This document shows, one piece after another, positions 59,486-64,000 of a stretch of DNA of 64,000 bases (position 1 is the stretch's first letter; every line of letters starts with the position of its first letter). The notes beneath the pieces are model-generated. The model was given only the letters and a program-made list of their open reading frames with translations. It was not told the origin of the DNA and did no database searches. A program made the translations under genes and the position numbers. This DNA is from Sialis fuliginosa (lineage: Eukaryota > Arthropoda > Insecta > Megaloptera > Sialidae). Location: positions 9,806,701 through 9,870,700 of the forward strand of contig OY540816.1 in NCBI GenBank assembly GCA_961205875.1, read 5' to 3'.

Positions 59486-60000
59486 CTTGGGATGCACATG
59501 GTATAATATTTATTGACTACCTTCTACATGGTAGAACAATCAACAAAGAATATTACTGTGCATTACTGGATCGATTGGATGACGAAGTCAAGTCAAAATG
59601 GCCGCAAATGTCGAAGAAAGAAATGCTGTTTCTCCAAGACAATGCACCATTTCACAAGGCTCACGTTGCGACCAATAAATTGAAGAAATTGTGCTATGAA
59701 TTTGTTCCGCACCCACCGTATTCTCCTGACCTGCCCCCCCCCCCCCCCCCCCAGCGACTACTACCTTTTTCCAAAATTGAAAATGTGGTTGTCTGGCAAA
59801 ATATTTTACTATAATGAAGAAGTTGAGTTGGACACAAACTCCTTTTTGAGAGACTTGACGCGAACCACTATAAGACCGGTATCGAAATGTTAGAGGACGT
59901 TGGAACAATTGCATTACTCTAGGTCGAGACTCTAGATGGAGATTATGTCGAAGAATAAAATAGTTTTTTCATTGTTAAGCCGTAGACTTTTCAGCCATGT
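59486..60000 (+). mobile_element. mariner element, 3' fragment
   Basis: It is truncated at the 5' side inside the transposase, with the right terminus TTTTCAGCCATGTA still recognisable against the 39416 element (CTTTTCAGCCCATG). Confidence 0.88.
59488..59956 (+). pseudogene. mariner transposase, C-terminal half, broken
   Basis: The frame from 59488 reads WDAHGIIFIDYL, then FLQDNAPFHKAHV and HPPYSPDLP. These carry the three catalytic-aspartate contexts of a mariner DD34D transposase (WDA, QDNA, SPDL). A C homopolymer at about 59742-59752 replaces the Ala-Pro stretch and shifts frame. The chain continues in another frame as DYYLFPKLKMWLSGK and then degenerates before the usual GDYVEE-like end. 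The N-terminal half is absent. The element is non-functional. Confidence 0.88.
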
Positions 60001-62276
60001 AGTATATGATAACTGCAAATAGTGATTTTTCAGTAGGTAGTGTTTTGAAAGTTTAAAGTGTACTTTATTTATTTATATATCATTAAATTGTAATTTTTTT
60101 AACGTATTTCTCGAATGAATACAGATACCAAATATAAATCAATCCAAAACTGAAACTATTTATTAGAAAATTACTAAAAATGTCAGTTAGCATGTTATGA
60201 CCTAAGACCATCAATATACATATAATATTGTAGTTCAAAACAAAAATAGAGTATTCAAGTACATATTTTCAATATAATAATAACATTTCAATAAAATTTT
60301 GTTGTATTATTTCTATATTAAAAATATCTTTTGTTGAGCGCAGATAACTCCACTATTTACATTTTTTTAGTTAAGTACATTTTTACACTTAAAAATTTTA
60401 CCTACGTCTACTGTAAAAACATGATAAATCTCTTACAGATATAAAGGGTCAGTACGCATGTGCAAAAATAAGGTAAAGTCCACTTTGACCAAAATTTTAC
60501 CAATTAGAACCAGATATCTTAGAAACTATAAAATGTGACTTATCTGATTTTTGCAGTAACCCGACGATATATTAAAAATATATACTTACACGTATTTGTA
60601 AGAAAGGCCAAAATTATTATAGTATTAATTGGAATGCAGTGTGTTATCTTTTCTCAAATTATTTCTACTGTGTAACCAAATTCAGGTAATACCTCAGGAA
60701 AGTCTGGTTGTAGTCCATAAATCAACTACGGTATTAATTTAAAGTTAATATTAAAATTAACAGTATAAATCAAACGACGTTTCTCCGTTGTAGCGCGTAC
60801 AGAAACCACTGCGACCGCGAAGTAAACTGGGGTGCGCTGCAACTACTCACTGAAATATGTGTTAATTCATCATGTAATGAAATTCTTTATGTGCATTTGG
60901 GTAGTGTCACGTAAATATTCGTATTATACAGTAGGTAATGATTATACAAATGCACCAATATCTACAATGTTATTATTTGTAATCCCGAAAACCTCATCCT
61001 CACAGATTGTATTTTTACTTCGCCATTTTGTAGTTCATGTTGAAAGAATTACGCCATTTTTGTCTTATTGTTAATAAGAATGTCCGGTTGCTGGTACCTA
61101 TCTTAAAAAAATATGAAAACAGATTTCTTTTTATGTATGGGAAACTATTAAAACTAAATAAAAAGATTTTTTTTCAGAATTCTTAAGGCCTCTATACACC
61201 ACCCAATTTGACTGCAGATTGGGTGGTGTATAGGCAAAACAGGAATAATAATGTTTTTTGAAAGTTAACATAAAATGCATATTTCCTCCCATTTTCGTTA
61301 AAATCCCTTGGTTTTTACGTTAATTATTGAATTATTGGTGATAAAAAAAGTTTTTCGACATTTTTTTATTTTTGAGGTTAGGATGCGTTTGGAAAGTTAC
61401 GCTATCGACATTATATATAGTCTATTAGCTTGCGAGTATTTTAGTTCTTTTTTTGTTTTCCTACGACCTATAGAACCGAAGATATTTCAAAAACAGTGTA
61501 GCAATACACTTGAAATATATCAAAAATGCACAATTATGCAATTTTCTCGGGACGCACATGGCCGATTTTCAACACATCTTCGAACATACATATAAAGAGA
61601 AAATAAATAAAAATCCAATTTCCTGAATGCATCAGTTCTAAATGCTTATTTCCCTCTACTATTAATATTATTTAGGAACTACAGATACTTTTTTTTTTAA
61701 ATTGGAGAAAGTTAAAATATTGAATATAAAGTTTTTAATATTCCCCTTTTGATAAAATAACTGCACGCCTTTGTGTTACACGTGCATACAAATATTGTAT
61801 ATATGTAACACTGATCTGAAGTGTTAGGGAAACATGTATTTACATGTTAACGTTTAAATGTTATCTGTTAATTTAATCCAGAGTAAAACAAGGCGTTAAT
61901 CTGTTAATTAGTTGCTTTGTCTTATACTTAAGATGATTCCGAATTACCTGGTAGCGGTTATCTGATTTGTTAGCGGACGTTATCTCTTATTGGCTTAATT
62001 GTACATTGTGTGTGTATCTCCCAAGACGTTACTAATCTTATATTACCTCACCCTTGTGTGTGCGTAGACTTGCAGAAATTCAGCTATTTTGAATCAGACA
62101 TTAAAATGTTTTAGTAGATAGATGCTAAAAATGGCTAACTTCACAAACGAAATTTAAAAAAAATTGATGCAAACTTATAAGGAATTATCATAAAATAAAC
62201 TATAGATTTTTAAAGTTTTTCGTTAATCGTTTTGAGCTTTGAATAAAAACTACTCTAGTTAGTTGCATTCGCCCAG
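60001..62276. other. no supported gene; one short hairpin
   Basis: ORFs at 60832-61074 and 61308-61595 show no domain. A compact hairpin at 61190-61234 is described separately. Confidence 0.45.
61190..61234. repeat. short perfect-type hairpin
   Basis: The arms ATACACCACCCAAT and inverse, extending to GGCC(T)-like ends with a two-base bulge, surround a loop of about 10 bases. Confidence 0.7.
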
Positions 62277-62460
62277 TGTTTACCAAAATGTGGTAACAAA
62301 TGGGGTACGCAGAGGTTTCGAGGGGTATCTAGCGTAATTGTGTGTTTTGAACAACAAATTCTGCATAAATTAAAACTTTTCAATTTATTTAAAAACAGCT
62401 TTGAAATTGCAATATGTAATATATTTTTCAAAAAATTTACTCCCCCCCCCCCCCCTCCCG
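62277..62460. repeat. one-ended hAT-like remnant
   Basis: CAGTGTTTACCAAAATGTGG followed by TGGGGTACGC and CGAGGGGTATCTAG recalls hAT MITE starts. A C-run ends the segment and no right terminus is visible. Confidence 0.4.
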
Positions 62461-62970
62461 GACGAGATGTGTGAATATATACAACCAGAATGTATTACAT
62501 ATAGGTTTATTAAATAATAAAAAATATATATAAAATATAGATATCTCAGATTTATTTACATCGTGTTGAGAATCCCAGTACACATCATCATTTACAACTA
62601 ACATACATGAACAGGTAATTACACCTGGTCACTGTCACTTGCAAGAGTGAAAAGGAGCATTGTTTCCTTATATATCGTGTAGTGTCTTATTCAGTGGTAG
62701 TACTAGATATTATTTTTAATATTCTTCTGATTTTTTTTTATAAAAATATATCGAATGTATTTATTATTAATTAATCTAAATATCAATGATACAATATTAC
62801 ATTTGTTCGAAATCAGTAGTTCACAAATGTGGGCCGTGTAATTTTAAATTTACGATTTTTTATATAAAATAAAAGTCAAATTTAGAACACTGTATTTTGA
62901 TAAACCTAGATTTAAGATCTTTAATACATAAAAAACTACATCGATACAAAATTTACAAGAATACTATGAA
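62461..62970. other. no supported feature
   Basis: Nothing recognised. Confidence 0.5.
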
Positions 62971-63771
62971 CATAGACATAGAGAATGGACCACGCATCTG
63001 ACTCGAACACAGAGCCGTGTCAAAAGAAAGAGATAGTAATAGGTTTGGAATATACTTGTCCTTTTTTAAACGGGAGTGTAACTATTTCATTCTTAGTCCC
63101 GAACATTAAAAATAATCATAGATATTATCATATATTAATCTACTGTTGATTAATATATGATATTATTATACTATATGTATATAAAGAGGTTAAAATAATT
63201 AACGTTATAAAAAAAATTTATTTAAAAAAAGAAACAATTATTGATTTCTAAATAATATAAGTTTCGAATTTTTTTAACCAATTTTAATATCTTGTTCTAA
63301 TATCAAAAAAAAATATTTAAAATTTTGTTAAGTAAATCTTGTATGTGCTGTTTGTAAGTGCAATCCACCTCATCATTTTGTAGCAACCTTTTTGATTAAT
63401 ATATATTTAATATTTTTGGTAGCAAAAATGTTATCTTCCCGGAATATCCGTTCATAATTTTGCAAATTTCTATCAGATCAATTGATGTTTTTTTTTTTAA
63501 ATTTCCTGGATGAAATATGAACCATTATAGCATGTTTATTGTTTATATTATTTACTTTTATAATAAAAAACTTATTGCACAAAAATCACAAGATAGATAT
63601 ACAAAAATATATCTGAAATACTACCCTAAACTATAGTAAGCTACCAATCAGGATCTTAGAAAAAGATATAGATATATTCCAAACTACACTGCATCTCTCT
63701 CTCTCAATTTTTGAACAGATGTTACACCATTGTGTTAATACAGAATGTACTGTCCATTCTCTATGTCTATG
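62971..63771. mobile_element. TIR element, family of 51785, copy 2
   Basis: The perfect termini CATAGACATAGAGAATGGAC and inverse of GTCCATTCTCTATGTCTATG are intact. It is collinear with copy 1. It carries an extra palindromic insert at about 63120-63167 (ATATTAATC and inverse) and lacks a short segment present in copy 1 near 52160-52200. Confidence 0.9.
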
Positions 63772-64000
63772 AATATGAAAAAACACTGGTTTAATTTATT
63801 CTAGCTAGATAATACTCGTACTTGTAAATAAAAATAAACTTAAGTACAAATAGACACATAAAATACTTATCTGAAAGTAAGATGACGGAAGAAATATAAA
63901 ATTTTACTGTTTAGTCGATTTTTATAAATCACACATAATTTTTTGCGATAGATGAGTTTACACCTTCGTTCCGCCACTGGACTTACATTAAACGCAGTGT

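Noticed and set aside
1-64000. CRISPR array, bacterial operon or integrated virus
   Set aside because: No regularly spaced short repeats, no prokaryotic gene layout, and no recognisable viral protein in any frame.

Overview
This window looks like part of an insect nuclear genome. It is AT-rich and intron-rich, every splice site found is GT-AG, and it is packed with short non-autonomous DNA transposons, mariner relics and foldback elements. The order is not settled. A terminal-inverted-repeat family ending in AGGGTTCCGA and long (>10 kb) introns recall large lepidopteran genomes, but these signals also occur in other insects. No bacterial gene, CRISPR array or rRNA was seen.

One host gene is supported: the 3' part of an orthologue of USP48 (ubiquitin carboxyl-terminal hydrolase 48) on the + strand. 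Six exons (6598-6690, 17325-17431, 36412-36491, 45337-45536, 46920-47034, 47173-47289) join in phase into 237 codons. They cover the last DUSP domain, a proline-rich/basic linker and the C-terminal ubiquitin-like domain. The catalytic peptidase exons lie upstream of the window. The final short exon was not found and is probably downstream. The introns are 10.6, 19.0, 8.8, 1.4 and 0.14 kb.

The rest is mostly mobile-element debris. (a) hAT-type MITEs, several with perfect 8-bp target-site duplications: 3932, 4483, 20531, 23147 with 23236 nested inside it, 41631 and 57941. (b) PIF/Harbinger-like MITEs with TTA or TAA duplications: 12324 with 12365 nested, 42418 and 57507. (c) A piggyBac-like TTAA MITE at 8280. 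(d) An internally deleted mariner (39416-40122) and a 3' mariner fragment (59486-60000). (e) A family here called M1, with about seven copies in both orientations. (f) A second dispersed pair (51785 and 62971). (g) Foldback elements with long arms, concentrated between 32.8 and 54 kb.

The most unusual signal is a set of hairpin-forming loci (33510, 45972, 48888, 50255). Their loops or arms carry a hammerhead-ribozyme-like core: CUGANGA, a stem II hairpin, then GAAA. The 50255 copy keeps all conserved core positions. Penelope-like retroelements and retrozymes are known to carry such minimal hammerheads, so these loci may be retroelement-derived self-cleaving hairpins.

Intervals with no supported feature are listed explicitly. 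Most short ORFs in the window are chance frames in AT-rich or repeat DNA.
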